This document shows, piece after piece, positions 19,473-28,906 of a stretch of 64,000 nucleotides of DNA (positions within the stretch are counted from its first letter, which is position 1; every line of letters starts with the position of its first letter). Under the pieces are notes generated by a model, which worked only from the letters and a program-made list of their open reading frames with translations, did not search any database and was not told the DNA's origin. Origin of the DNA: Acholeplasma oculi (GTDB lineage: Bacteria > Bacillota_I > Bacilli_A > Acholeplasmatales > Acholeplasmataceae); the NCBI RefSeq assembly GCF_900166985.1, contig NZ_FUZK01000001.1:248001-312000 (forward strand), in the 5' to 3' direction. Position numbers and translations under genes: made by a program.

Positions 19473-19533
19473 AAAAATCTAATCATTATTTCTTCAAAAT
19501 TGAAGATTATAAAATGATTAGATTTTTTTTATT
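19473..19533. terminator. Bidirectional terminator, RlmI-like gene and ABC operon
   Basis: A 15-bp stem: AAAAATCTAATCATT (19473-19487) with its complement at 19513-19527, followed by T runs. It separates the convergent genes. Confidence 0.8.
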
Positions 19534-19541
19534 TTTAAGTA

Positions 19542-20225
19542 TTAAGCATTCACTCTTTGACTCAATACGCCATCAACAATGACATAAACTTTATCACAAA
19601 ATTCTAACATTCTCTCATCATGAGTAACCATAATGGTAGCCTTTTTTTGTTCTTTAGTCTCTCTTGCAAGTAGCTTAACAACCTCATATGCTTTGTTTGT
19701 ATCTAAACTTGCTGTAGGCTCATCTGCAAAAATTACATTTGGATTATGATATAGTGCTTTTGCAATTGCAGAACGTTGTCTTTCTCCACCAGATAATTCA
19801 TTTGGATATTTATCTTTAAGTTTTTCAACACCAAGTTTATCAAACAACTCAGTCATCCAAACTTTATCAACTTTAGAACGCATAATCTTGTTATATAAAA
19901 CGAGTTGTTCTTTAACAGTTAGAAACGGGATTAGATTTGATGCTTGTAAAATAAAACCAATTTCTTCTAGTCTTAACTTCGATTTCTCCTTAACTGATAA
20001 TTCACTAAATGGTTTACCGTTTAAAAATACTTGTCCTGTTGAAGGTTTTTGAAGACCACCTAATATGGTTAGAAAGGTTGATTTTCCAGATCCACTCGGA
20101 CCAACGATGCCAATCATCTCACCTTCATATGCCACGAAGTTTGTAGGTTTTAATGCTCGAATAACATTATCTCCTTGTAAGAAATCCTTCGTTACATTCT
20201 TCATTTCAATTAATACTTTTTTCAT
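19542..20225 (-). CDS. ABC transporter ATP-binding protein (MacB/LolD type)
   Basis: A 227-residue ATPase with GPSGSGKST, the Q-loop ILQASN, signature LSGGERQR, Walker B VIFADEP and switch THD. The LolD/MacB branch powers mechanotransmission or lipoprotein/peptide export. The ATG at 20225 was preferred because GGAGG lies 5 bases before it. It begins 1 base after the stop of the FtsX-like permease gene, so the two form one transporter. Confidence 0.9.
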   Translation of the reverse strand: MKKVLIEMKNVTKDFLQGDNVIRALKPTNFVAYEGEMIGIVGPSGSGKSTFLTILGGLQKPSTGQVFLNGKPFSELSVKEKSKLRLEEIGFILQASNLIPFLTVKEQLVLYNKIMRSKVDKVWMTELFDKLGVEKLKDKYPNELSGGERQRSAIAKALYHNPNVIFADEPTASLDTNKAYEVVKLLARETKEQKKATIMVTHDERMLEFCDKVYVIVDGVLSQRVNA

Positions 20226-20226
20226 G

Positions 20227-21294
20227 TTAACCTCCAATTGCCTTTAATGGGTCAATTTTTAATACAGCAGATACAGAGAATAATCCTCCAAATAATGCAA
20301 ATAAGAAAAATGCTAATGTGATAATAATATAGAATAAGACATTGGTTGCTAATGGAACTATATCACTTAAGAAAAATACAGATACTTCAGTTAATATAAA
20401 GCCTATGATGATACCAATACCCACTAATAGTAATGTTTGAATTAATACAGATCCTGCAATATATCCATTCGATATACCTTGTGCCTTCATAACCCCAAAC
20501 ATACTTGTTTTTTGAATCGTTAGAACATACACAAAGATACCTAATACAAATGCAACAATAATGATTAAAAATACTATCATAATCGTAAATGTTAATACTT
20601 GTGCTGTATAACCTGGAAGTGTGAAAATATAATCATCAATCGTGTAACTTGATAGTTTACTTTCGATGCTATCAATTTCTCCTCTTACAACAATTCCGCT
20701 AAATAGATTTGGAGGTGTATTGGTTGAAAAACGGTATGCTTGCCATGTTGATAAAGCCATATAAATTACCGGTGCTGTTTGATAGGTAGCATTTTTTGTA
20801 AAACCAATGATTTCAAGTTCAATTTCACTTCCTGAAATAGCAATCATATCACCGATTCCATACCCATTTTTTGACAATTCATCACTCACAATGACTTGAT
20901 TACCGGTAAGTGTTTGATTTGAATCCGTTGGTTTTAAAAATCCGTCATCTTCAATACCAAATAAGTAGATATTAAGTCTTGTATCGAGGTCTTCTACTTC
21001 TTGTGGATTTTTAATAACAGCAGGAAATAATCCAATTTTAGCTTTTTCTCCATCAATATTTGTATTATTAAAATCAGTTTGTGTCATAAATGACATCATC
21101 AAATTATCATTTGCATCCACGGTCATAATGATTTGATCACTTTCCCATTTATTCACTGCATTGGTATAAGAACTAGCTAATCCATATGCCAGTGAAGTTA
21201 GAAAGTATACTAAATAGCTAACCAAAACTACAACTGCGATAATAAGTGCAAATTTTTGTTTTGCATATTTTAATTCTTTAAATGCTAAGAACAT
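20227..21294 (-). CDS. FtsX/MacB-like ABC permease
   Basis: A 355-residue protein with one N-terminal membrane span, an extracytoplasmic MacB-type domain (about residues 40-235) and three C-terminal spans, the DevC-like layout. RBS AAGGAGG precedes the ATG at 21294. It lies between gpx and its ATPase gene. The exported substrate is unknown. Confidence 0.85.
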   Translation of the reverse strand: MFLAFKELKYAKQKFALIIAVVVLVSYLVYFLTSLAYGLASSYTNAVNKWESDQIIMTVDANDNLMMSFMTQTDFNNTNIDGEKAKIGLFPAVIKNPQEVEDLDTRLNIYLFGIEDDGFLKPTDSNQTLTGNQVIVSDELSKNGYGIGDMIAISGSEIELEIIGFTKNATYQTAPVIYMALSTWQAYRFSTNTPPNLFSGIVVRGEIDSIESKLSSYTIDDYIFTLPGYTAQVLTFTIMIVFLIIIVAFVLGIFVYVLTIQKTSMFGVMKAQGISNGYIAGSVLIQTLLLVGIGIIIGFILTEVSVFFLSDIVPLATNVLFYIIITLAFFLFALFGGLFSVSAVLKIDPLKAIGG

Positions 21295-21296
21295 TG

Positions 21297-21779
21297 TTAT
21301 ACTCCCTTCTTTATTAATTTAATAATATCTTTTTCTATTTTTTCAGGTTTAACGAGTGGAGCATATCGTCTGATGACACGTCCATTTTGGTCCACTAAAA
21401 ATTTCGTGAAATTCCATTTAATTTTTTGATTAAACAAACCTTTTTCATGTCTTTTTAAATATGTATATAAAATGGATTCATCTGGACCATTCACATTGAT
21501 CTTATTGAATCTTTTAAATTCAGTTTCATATTTTGAAACACAAAATTCGTCAATTTCCTGATTCGATCCTTTTGCATCTGAAAACTGATTACTTGGAAAA
21601 TCTAATATTTCAAATCCTTGGCTTTTATATTTTTGATATAAATATTGTAGCCCTTTGTATTGTGGTGTAAAAAAACAGGTTGTCGCTGTGTTGACAATTA
21701 ACAACACTTTACCTTTATAATCTTTAAGCTCTACAAGATTAAAATCCTTGTCTTCTACATAAATTTGATATAAACTCAT
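21297..21779 (-). CDS. Glutathione peroxidase family thiol peroxidase
   Basis: A 160-residue protein that reduces peroxides. The peroxidatic Cys is in NTATTCFFTPQY (Cys35), and Gln/Trp partners are visible later (WNFTKFLV). The usual second Cys of FPCNQF is Ser here (FPSNQF), so resolving chemistry may differ. AAGGAGG sets the ATG at 21779 rather than the ATG at 21806. First gene of the operon with the MacB-like exporter. Confidence 0.87.
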   Translation of the reverse strand: MSLYQIYVEDKDFNLVELKDYKGKVLLIVNTATTCFFTPQYKGLQYLYQKYKSQGFEILDFPSNQFSDAKGSNQEIDEFCVSKYETEFKRFNKINVNGPDESILYTYLKRHEKGLFNQKIKWNFTKFLVDQNGRVIRRYAPLVKPEKIEKDIIKLIKKGV

Positions 21780-21808
21780 GTTTAATTCCTCCTTATTTCT
21801 ATTCATAA

Positions 21809-22561
21809 CTTCATGTTATAATATCTTATATATTACTTTTTTATCTAGAAGATCAACCCAATAAATTCGATCTTATCTATCTAGATATCCAAACAGGTGT
21901 TATAACCGGTATTGATACAGCACTCCAAATTCTTAAATTTAATCAATTTGCTAAAATCATTTTTTTAACAAGTTCAGAGTCTTATGTTTTTAATGCATTT
22001 GAGGCTAAAGCAACAAACTATTTGATCAAGAATCTTCATGATGATAAGTTTGAAAATATATTTTTATCTACAATTCAAGATTTGAATAATCCCTCTAATA
22101 AAGATGTAATATTGTTCAAAAGTCAGCAATCAGAGATGTCGTTTATTCTGTTTGATATTACATATTTTGAAAGTTATAAACGACAAATTAGAGTTCATTT
22201 ATATAGTAAAGAGGTCCTATTAAGTGACATACTAAATCTTAAAAAAGAGAATATCGTTTTCAATATAGAACAAGGTTATATACAATCAATGTTAAAGATT
22301 AAAGGATATCTTCAACTAGATCAACATAACTCTACACGTTGGGATTATGCACTTACTACAAATGAAACCTATACAAAAAATGATACTCAGTATATTCAAA
22401 AAGGGCTATATTTTAAGAATGATGTTGGGAATCTTGAGGATTTCTTAATAGATTATGAAGTCGAACCAGGACTTGATAACCGTGATGTGTATGTTTTTGG
22501 AATTATTTATGATTGGAATCCTAATCGTAAAACTGGAGAATATACATTTCTGAGACATTAA
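21809..22561 (+). pseudogene. LytTR-type response regulator lacking its N-terminus
   Basis: The frame is open from a TAA at about 21806 to 22561, but no normal start exists; the first usable codon is a TTG at 22022. Translation from 21809 gives the middle and end of a receiver domain (FDLIYLDIQTGVITG with the acceptor Asp, then KIIFLTSSESYVFNAFE and the LI-K end), then half a LytTR domain (ILFDITYFESYKRQIRVHLYSKE). The first 40 or so receiver residues are missing. The last 80 residues do not fit LytTR, suggesting a fusion by deletion. Confidence 0.6.
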
Positions 22562-22595
22562 CATTTGACTACTTAACAACTCAATCCGAATTATA

Positions 22596-22645
22596 AAAAA
22601 GTTTGAATGACGTATGAATTCATATGTTATGCAAACTTTTTAAAT
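22596..22645. terminator. Terminator after ECF S-component gene
   Basis: AAAAAGTTTG (22596-22605) pairs with CAAACTTTTT (22632-22641). A second inner stem (CGTATGAA/TTCATATG) extends the hairpin. It serves the minus-strand gene and probably the plus-strand remnant too. Confidence 0.65.
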
Positions 22646-22650
22646 CTTAT

Positions 22651-23169
22651 TTATATATATTTCTTTAATTCTGGCATCGACTTATAAATGAAGATTCCTG
22701 CAGATGCAATTACAATCTGTAAAATATTGCCGGGTACACTTCTAAGTGCTGCAAATCCTGATGATAGGAATATTGCTTCAAAAATAAAGTATCCGATAAC
22801 AATCACTGCACCACCCAATCCAAGAGCTATCCAATTTTTGACCTTTGAACTACCTTGTCCGTCTTTATGTTGTGCAATGAGACCAAATAGAAAACCAGCA
22901 ATTAAACGTATGATAAATGTGCCAATAGCCCATGCGGACCATGGTGATAATAAATCAAATAGGCTCATACCGATAGCTCCTGATAAAGCTCCATAATATT
23001 TACCATATTTAATGGATATTAAAAACATTACGAGAGTTCCTAAGTGTGTAAGACCACCGAATGCTCCGAAAGCAGGCAATTGAATACCTATATAAGTAAA
23101 AACAAACACAATCGCCGAAAAAAGCGAACCATATATTAGATGAATTGGTTTAATATTTTTTATATTCAT
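22651..23169 (-). CDS. ECF transporter S-component
   Basis: A 172-residue protein with about six membrane spans. The start region is IHLIYGSLFSAIVFVFTYIGIQLPAFGAFGGLTHLG, with KYGKYYGALSGAIGMSLFDLLSPW in the middle, both typical of vitamin-binding S-components. The vitamin is not clear from sequence. The ATG at 23169 follows AGGAGA. The shared EcfA/EcfT module must lie elsewhere. No riboswitch is evident upstream. Confidence 0.75.
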   Translation of the reverse strand: MNIKNIKPIHLIYGSLFSAIVFVFTYIGIQLPAFGAFGGLTHLGTLVMFLISIKYGKYYGALSGAIGMSLFDLLSPWSAWAIGTFIIRLIAGFLFGLIAQHKDGQGSSKVKNWIALGLGGAVIVIGYFIFEAIFLSSGFAALRSVPGNILQIVIASAGIFIYKSMPELKKYI

Positions 23170-23312
23170 AAATGTTCTTCTCCTAGAAACATATTGATGC
23201 ATTTATATTAAAAACTATCCTAAAATAATTATACTATTTAGTTTGAATATATACCTATAAAAGGCTTAAGATATATTAAATTTTTAAGGATAAATATTTA
23301 AGAATTGATGAT

Positions 23313-23807
23313 TCATGTTAACACATGAATCATCCAAATAAACGCTTCTACTAAATTTTTTTGACTAATAAATTTTTTATTATAGGTTTTAAAGATTAAA
23401 CGTCTTTTAATACTATCAAAGGTAATTAAACCTATTTCTATATGATAATAACAAAAAATAAATTTTATTTCTTTATCAAAATGGAGCACTTGATGAGACT
23501 TTAATGTATTTGGCGTTAATGTCTGCCAATCTCTTAATAGTTGATAATCTTGATTTGTAACTTTTCTTAGAGCATATTGATCATGTTGAAAAACATATTC
23601 TCTTTTTAAAACACGTTTATGATTCAAATAGTGTATCAAATCAATATCGTTTGTGATTGTAATAAATTCATATTTTTCACTATAGAAAACATCTGTGTAC
23701 ATGTCATTGATTAAATCAACAACATAAGCGCCATCACCTAATGGCTCTGGGTGTGGATAAAACTTTTTAATTAAATTTCTTGGTACAGTTATTTTTACAT
23801 TCTTCAT
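23313..23807 (-). CDS. Hypothetical protein, 164 residues
   Basis: No recognised domain. Mixed alpha/beta character, many aromatic residues (KFYPHPEPLGDGAYVVDL, FCYYHIEIGLITF) and no membrane span or signal peptide. GGAGAA precedes the ATG. Its mRNA has a leader with two short perfect hairpins (23821-23855). Confidence 0.6.
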   Translation of the reverse strand: MKNVKITVPRNLIKKFYPHPEPLGDGAYVVDLINDMYTDVFYSEKYEFITITNDIDLIHYLNHKRVLKREYVFQHDQYALRKVTNQDYQLLRDWQTLTPNTLKSHQVLHFDKEIKFIFCYYHIEIGLITFDSIKRRLIFKTYNKKFISQKNLVEAFIWMIHVLT

Positions 23808-23820
23808 AACTTTTCTCCTA

Positions 23821-23875
23821 TTGGCTTTGCCAACATATTTACAGGTAGAACCTGTATTACCCTCTGTACCAAGGT
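23821..23875 (-). promoter_or_regulatory. Tandem-hairpin leader of the 164-residue gene
   Basis: In minus-strand order: ACAGGT-TCT-ACCTGT (23841-23855), a 7-base spacer, then TTGGC-AAA-GCCAA (23821-23833), ending 5 bases before the ribosome site. GAGGG and GGTAC blocks lie upstream. It does not match a riboswitch class I know; the loops lack the ACGR of guanidine-II. Confidence 0.35.
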
Positions 23876-24049
23876 GATTAAATTATATCATGTTTGTATA
23901 TCTATAAACACATATCTTACTTATCTAATGATTCGATTACATGATAATCTATCAATCATTAATGAATCTAGTTTTTTCTCTGGTGTTATTTCTTTGGCAA
24001 CGATCATACCTTTGTGTCGTTCAATTTTCTTCTGAATCGTTAAAACAAT

Positions 24050-24385
24050 CTAAAACCCTAGAAATAACCACCAAAGAAATATAAACACTAAACCTAAGAG
24101 TAGAATTTCTTTAACCTTATCAAAAAATGTATTTACAATAATCTGTTGATCACTGCCAAGTATTAATAAATCTCCTCTGATAAACGTGCATGTATCTGGT
24201 TCAATAACTTCTGCTTTGTACCAATAACCATTCGAATGATCAGTTTTTTGTACACCTATCATCAAATGATTCATATCAACAATTGTAATCATATAGTCAT
24301 CTAAATTTTGATTTTTAATATTTTTAATTTGTTGAATGAATTGATCTTTGTTATATGGATACTGATACTTTATTTTCTGCACCAT
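24050..24385 (-). CDS. Hypothetical protein with C-terminal membrane anchor
   Basis: A 111-residue protein with a soluble N-terminal 85 residues and a hydrophobic tail (LLLGLVFIFLWWLFLGF). No family recognised. It follows the gene at 24399-24893 by 13 bases and is probably its partner. Between its end and 23876 the minus strand holds a short open stretch without start or known similarity. Confidence 0.5.
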   Translation of the reverse strand: MVQKIKYQYPYNKDQFIQQIKNIKNQNLDDYMITIVDMNHLMIGVQKTDHSNGYWYKAEVIEPDTCTFIRGDLLILGSDQQIIVNTFFDKVKEILLLGLVFIFLWWLFLGF

Positions 24386-24398
24386 TATATTTTATTAC

Positions 24399-24893
24399 CT
24401 ATCTATTTTTTTTGAAATATTTCCAGATTTTATAACTATCCATTAATATCCATACAAATATAGTTAAAGTGGATAGGATATTAATGGAAATTAATAAGTT
24501 TTGATTCTCCAAGTACAGTGAACTAAAGATAATAAGTAGAATTGGATATACGTAATGACTTATACTTCTTAATATTCGTACAATTTTCATGAAGAAGTGT
24601 TTTTCTCTATCTTTATTAAGAACTAATAACAATGTTATAAATAATTGAAAGAGCATATATGAAAGTGATATAATCACTAAAAATCCTGTACGATTAAGCA
24701 TAGAACTTATGATTAATGCAATAACTAATCCTAAAAAGAGATATGTAAGGATAAATTTTATACGGCTTCTTAGCAAGTGATCTGTATTCACTTTTCTAAA
24801 AAATAAACCAATCAATTTAGCTATTGCAGTTAAAATTAATTCTCCAAATAATTGGCCAAATAATTCTATAAGTACCTCAATTAATACTTCCAT
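24399..24893 (-). CDS. Hypothetical four-span membrane protein
   Basis: 164 residues. An amphipathic N-terminus precedes about four membrane spans and a basic end (KIWKYFKKNR). No family recognised. It is likely co-transcribed with 24050-24385. Confidence 0.5.
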   Translation of the reverse strand: MEVLIEVLIELFGQLFGELILTAIAKLIGLFFRKVNTDHLLRSRIKFILTYLFLGLVIALIISSMLNRTGFLVIISLSYMLFQLFITLLLVLNKDREKHFFMKIVRILRSISHYVYPILLIIFSSLYLENQNLLISINILSTLTIFVWILMDSYKIWKYFKKNR

Positions 24894-25015
24894 TTATAAA
24901 ATCCCCTAAATTAGTATTTAAATGTATTGTAGCATATAAATTAGTAAAATTGATTGATATATATAATACACTTACAGAATTAAAAAAACCGATTAAAAAC
25001 TCAAGATTATACGAA

Positions 25016-25825
25016 TCATTCATCATCTGTTTTAAGTAATTTTCTCCCAATTTGTTCTGCTTTTGTGTGAATGGCAAGTTCAGGATATGTTTCAAAAAGA
25101 CTTACATTCATCGCATTTTTCAGTTTAATTAAGTAAATATCATGATGTATGTGCTCAGAAACAATACTAATCATAAGATGATTTTGAGTCGCAGTTGCTT
25201 GCCATTCATTTCTAAATGGATCAAAATTAGCAACTAATACTGAGTTTAAATCACTAACTAACATCAGTCTATTTGAAGAGGGTTCACTTATTTGATGACT
25301 AAATATAAATACATTAGGTTTTGAATAATTTGTCTTAGAAAACGTAAATATATAAACATCAACACCTTTTCGATTTAAAAAATCAAAAGCATCTTCAAAT
25401 AATTCCAAAGGTAAATCCGTACTCATATAAACTTCATCCCTAGACTCATACAAAAGCGTTCTAGCCTTACCCAGTATAGAATCAAAACCATTTAAGTTGA
25501 AATATGGTGTTTTAAGTGGTTGAATTTTAACTTTTTCAAACTCTTTTTTAAGTTTGATCATATTTTCATTATGCTTAAAATCTAGCGTATTTAATAGTTC
25601 TTTAGGATCTTGTGCATAATATAATTCTTTTTTACCACTTTCTAGTAATAACATACCTTCTTGATGCATTTTGTCAACAATAGGATATGTAGATGAACGG
25701 GATAATCTAATATTTTTAGAAATCTCATAGACTGTTTGACCTGGATTTTCTAGTAAATACATGTAAATGATCGATTCATTTTCTGAAAAATATGTGGATT
25801 TGAGTAAATCTATTAGTTTATTCAT
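25016..25825 (-). CDS. TrmB-family transcriptional regulator
   Basis: A 269-residue protein. The N-terminal winged helix (YLLENPGQTVYEISKNIRLSRSSTYPIVDKM) is TrmB-type; a coiled linker and a phospholipase-D-like effector domain (from about residue 115, EVYMSTDLPLELF) follow. Sugar-binding TrmB relatives use this region for ligands; the ligand here is unknown. The ATG at 25825 follows AGAGGT. It is divergent from a GNAT gene. Confidence 0.8.
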   Translation of the reverse strand: MNKLIDLLKSTYFSENESIIYMYLLENPGQTVYEISKNIRLSRSSTYPIVDKMHQEGMLLLESGKKELYYAQDPKELLNTLDFKHNENMIKLKKEFEKVKIQPLKTPYFNLNGFDSILGKARTLLYESRDEVYMSTDLPLELFEDAFDFLNRKGVDVYIFTFSKTNYSKPNVFIFSHQISEPSSNRLMLVSDLNSVLVANFDPFRNEWQATATQNHLMISIVSEHIHHDIYLIKLKNAMNVSLFETYPELAIHTKAEQIGRKLLKTDDE

Positions 25826-25956
25826 TTTATATACCTCTTTTTATAACGTTGTTTTTATTATACAACTAAATTTTAATTTGTTTATAGATTTAAGTTAAGT
25901 TTAAATTTACAGTTACACAGTGTATAATGTATATGGAATTTAGTGAGGTACTAAAT

Positions 25957-26454
25957 ATGAAAATTAGACAAGCAACACTAGATGATATTGAAGATATTTT
26001 ATCTGTCATTAAAGAAGCTCAACAAAGAATGAGACTTGCTGGAATGACTCAGTGGCAAAACAACTATCCAAATCATGAGATTATCAAAAGTGATATTCTA
26101 AATGAAGCCATCTTTGTTCTACTCGTGGATCATAAAATTATAGGAACGATGAGTGTTTTTTCATATGACTCAGTATATGATGCAATCAAAGGATCATGGC
26201 TCAATGATAATCCATATAAAGTCATCCATAGAATCGCTCTTTCTAATGACTTTCTAGGTAAAGGAATGACAGAAACTATGATTAACTTCGTTTTTAAGCA
26301 TTTCAATTCAAAAGATATTCGAATCGATACTCATCCTCTAAATCAACCCATGATAAAATCTTTAGAACGACAAGGATTTAAATATTGTGGAATCGTACAT
26401 GTAACTACAGATACGGATACTACGAGATATGCATATCATAAACATATAGAGTAA
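25957..26454 (+). CDS. GNAT family acetyltransferase
   Basis: A 165-residue protein: MKIRQATLDDIEDILSVI at the start, IHRIALSNDFLGKGMTETMI holding the acetyl-CoA loop and an end typical of this fold. The ATG at 25957 is chosen because GAGG lies 8 bases upstream. A TATAAT-like -10 lies at about 25922. The substrate is unknown. Confidence 0.8.
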   Translation: MKIRQATLDDIEDILSVIKEAQQRMRLAGMTQWQNNYPNHEIIKSDILNEAIFVLLVDHKIIGTMSVFSYDSVYDAIKGSWLNDNPYKVIHRIALSNDFLGKGMTETMINFVFKHFNSKDIRIDTHPLNQPMIKSLERQGFKYCGIVHVTTDTDTTRYAYHKHIE

Positions 26455-26567
26455 CATTTATAATCAGATGTTTACATCTAGAAAGGTATGCTCTATATCT
26501 TGGTAACTTAAGTTAGAAATTTCCGCTTATATTGTATGCTATAATAAATTAAGGAGATGATATAAAA

Positions 26568-27386
26568 ATGAAAGTAATTAATGAATACTATACACTAAGT
26601 AATGGTGTCAAATTACCAAAAATTGGCTTTGGTACTTGGCAAATTAAAGATGGGGATGAAGCATATGAATCTGTTATGATGGCTTTAAAAAATGGATACC
26701 GTCATATCGATACGGCTGAAGGTTATCAAAATGAAGCCTCTGTTGGAAAAGCAATTCGTGATTCTGGTATCCCTAGACATGAGATTTTTGTCACATCTAA
26801 GTTAGAGTCACATATTAAGTCATATGAGGGTGCAATAGAGGCATTTAATAAAACAATGCAAGCTCTAGAATTTGACTATCTTGACTTATTTTTAATTCAT
26901 GCGCCATGGCCATGGAGTGAAATTGGCAAAGAATGTCATGAAGGTAATGTTGCAGCATATAAAGCTATGGAAAAACTCTATAAAGAAGGAAAAATAAGAG
27001 CTATTGGTATCTCTAACTTCTCTCCTGTAGACATCGATAATATTATTAATCATTGTGAAATTGTTCCACATGTTAATCAAATTGCATACTATATTGGTCT
27101 AGACCAAAAAGCAACCATAGACCACTGTAATAAACACAATATTTTTGTTGAAGCATATTCACCATTAGGTACAGGAAGATTATTGAATCATCCAACCATT
27201 AATGAAATAGCAGATAAATATGATGTATCTGCTGCTCAAATTTGTATTAGATATTGTCTTCAAAAAGGTACTGCTCCATTACCTAAATCAACACATGAAG
27301 GACGTATTATCATGAATACCCAAGTTGATTTCGAAATATCATCAGAAGACATGCTCATTTTAGATTCAGTTAAAAAAGATTTCTAA
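26568..27386 (+). CDS. Aldo/keto reductase, diketogluconate-reductase-like branch
   Basis: A 272-residue TIM-barrel NADPH reductase. Catalytic tetrad: Asp and Tyr in HIDTAEGYQNE, Lys in VTSKLE and His in LIHAPWPW. GNVAAYKAMEKLYKEGKIRAIGISNF is the AKR signature and PLPKSTHEGRI the cofactor site. The native substrate is not known. AAGGAGAT precedes the ATG, and a strong terminator follows. Confidence 0.9.
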   Translation: MKVINEYYTLSNGVKLPKIGFGTWQIKDGDEAYESVMMALKNGYRHIDTAEGYQNEASVGKAIRDSGIPRHEIFVTSKLESHIKSYEGAIEAFNKTMQALEFDYLDLFLIHAPWPWSEIGKECHEGNVAAYKAMEKLYKEGKIRAIGISNFSPVDIDNIINHCEIVPHVNQIAYYIGLDQKATIDHCNKHNIFVEAYSPLGTGRLLNHPTINEIADKYDVSAAQICIRYCLQKGTAPLPKSTHEGRIIMNTQVDFEISSEDMLILDSVKKDF

Positions 27387-27397
27387 TCCTAATATTT

Positions 27398-27430
27398 AAA
27401 AAACTAGAACATGATTGTTCTAGTTTTTTT
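27398..27430. terminator. Bidirectional terminator after aldo/keto reductase
   Basis: AAAAAACTAGAACA (27398-27411) pairs with TGTTCTAGTTTTTT (27416-27429), with a 4-base loop. Confidence 0.85.
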
Positions 27431-27733
27431 CTATTTTAAAGTTTTTATTAAACCTTCATAAGTGTCTAAAACAATTTGTTTAATAAGTTCTTTATGATCA
27501 AGTTCATCAACGAGATACATGGGCTTTGCACCAGAATAAGGTATTTCTTCTTGTAATTGGTACTTTAGTGTCTCTTCGACCTTTTTTACTAAAAATCTAT
27601 CACCATAGAGTCCACCAAACAAAACACCTCGATAATAAAATAAGTATCCACCCATCATAGGTCTGGAATTGATTTCATCTAATAAATTGAGTTGTTCTAA
27701 AACGAAATTTTTAAATTCTTTTGAAGTTGCCAT
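27431..27733 (-). CDS. TfoX N-terminal-domain protein
   Basis: A 100-residue protein matching the TfoX N-terminal domain: FVLEQLNLLDEINSRPMMGGYLFYYRGVLFGGLYGDRFLVKK. Stand-alone copies occur widely and are not tied to competence. The ATG at 27733, preceded by AGGGGT, is preferred to the earlier codon at 27769, which would overlap the next gene. It follows the phosphatase gene on the same strand. Confidence 0.75.
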   Translation of the reverse strand: MATSKEFKNFVLEQLNLLDEINSRPMMGGYLFYYRGVLFGGLYGDRFLVKKVEETLKYQLQEEIPYSGAKPMYLVDELDHKELIKQIVLDTYEGLIKTLK

Positions 27734-27765
27734 TATACCCCTACCTTGTTCAAACAAAGTATTAA

Positions 27766-28293
27766 TCAATTATACTCTATTGTTTTTGTCTCTACAAAAT
27801 CAAATAAATCTTCAAAATCTCCTGTTGTTGACATGATTAAACCATGACATACGACAATAACCTTTTTTAAATGTTTATACTGATCAAGTACCCCAAATAA
27901 GCGTTTCTTTAAAGCATCATAAGATTCCCAAGGATACTTTGTATGTTCATTTCTTATACCCTTACTTTCACGGTACTCATGGTATAACTTCGTAAAATCA
28001 TCTATCTTATACTGATGTGTTGTATCTGGCATCCATTCATGTAAATCATTTTCAACCGTAAGTTTTATGCCAGTTATTCTAGATATGGTTGCAGCTGTTT
28101 GAAGTGCTCTTGTATAAGGTGATGATATGATTATATCTGCGCCTAACAAACTTTCATCATGTCCACGGCGTTGTGCTTGTAACTCACCATTTGAGGTTAA
28201 TCTTCCTAGTTCATGTCCCATTCCAAAGTATCCTCTTCCATCTACTTCGTCATAGCGTGGTTCAGCGTGTCGAATCAAAATAAATTTGGCCAT
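27766..28293 (-). CDS. Histidine phosphatase superfamily protein
   Basis: A 175-residue phosphoglycerate-mutase-like enzyme. The catalytic motif is LIRHAEPRYD, an acid loop ISSPYTRALQTA follows, and the second His is in VVCHGLIM. Small cytoplasmic phosphatase of unknown substrate. AAAGGAG precedes the ATG. It probably forms an operon with the kinase-like gene upstream and the TfoX-like gene downstream. Confidence 0.85.
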   Translation of the reverse strand: MAKFILIRHAEPRYDEVDGRGYFGMGHELGRLTSNGELQAQRRGHDESLLGADIIISSPYTRALQTAATISRITGIKLTVENDLHEWMPDTTHQYKIDDFTKLYHEYRESKGIRNEHTKYPWESYDALKKRLFGVLDQYKHLKKVIVVCHGLIMSTTGDFEDLFDFVETKTIEYN

Positions 28294-28333
28294 TTTATTC
28301 TCCTTTATTGTTTATATAAATGTATTAGATACT

Positions 28334-28906
28334 TCAAGCTATTGGATGTTTACCTTTTAGTAATACGTTTATAATGTTTACTTTATCATTGATAATGTTA
28401 TGGACTTCAATATAAGTTTGCTTAAATTTTAAACATGTTTTTTCCAAATCATCACTTTCTTTAATCAAGTAGTGAATTAATTTTGACAATTCTTCTTCAT
28501 TATAGTTTATGTACCAAGGATTATCAATAAATTTTGCGTTAATCTTTAGTTCTTGTTTCTTTATATCTAGGTTTATATTTTTATATCCCAAAAAAACAAT
28601 ATGGATTAATCCAGGATATCGGTTTTGTAATACACTGGCAAATTCCGGTTGAATATGTACACCTTCTATTAAAACATCCTTCTTAAACTCTATTAATGAT
28701 TTAATGAGCCCTTCAATATAAGGCTCTATCATATGACTTACAGATTTATCACTTCGATTGATATCGATATTTAGGTCTTTATTTCCATAATGAAGCATCA
28801 TCATAATCCAGTCTGTGGATATGATTCGAATTTGGTAAGTTTTTAATATTTCGTTAGCAATCAAAGATTTCCCTGACTTAGCGATACCTGCTAATATATA
28901 AATCAT
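28334..28906 (-). CDS. P-loop kinase-like protein
   Basis: A 190-residue protein with Walker A GIAKSGKS (residues 7-14) and a following STDW region, as in small-molecule kinases related to adenylylsulfate/2-phosphoglycerate kinases. LIEGVHIQPEF occupies the lid or Walker B area. Substrate unknown. AGAGGAT precedes the ATG. Confidence 0.65.
   Translation of the reverse strand: MIYILAGIAKSGKSLIANEILKTYQIRIISTDWIMMMLHYGNKDLNIDINRSDKSVSHMIEPYIEGLIKSLIEFKKDVLIEGVHIQPEFASVLQNRYPGLIHIVFLGYKNINLDIKKQELKINAKFIDNPWYINYNEEELSKLIHYLIKESDDLEKTCLKFKQTYIEVHNIINDKVNIINVLLKGKHPIA

Noticed and set aside
23170-23312. Riboswitch before the ECF S-component gene
   Set aside because: The leader is AT-only without the conserved cores of preQ1, THF, TPP or FMN riboswitches.
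23932-24047. Minus-strand open stretch downstream of 24050-24385
   Set aside because: About 38 codons with no start codon or recognised similarity; too little to call even a pseudogene.
24877-25095. 72-residue minus-strand ORF overlapping the TrmB gene end
   Set aside because: It lies in another frame of the regulator's 3' end, without a convincing ribosome site or similarity.
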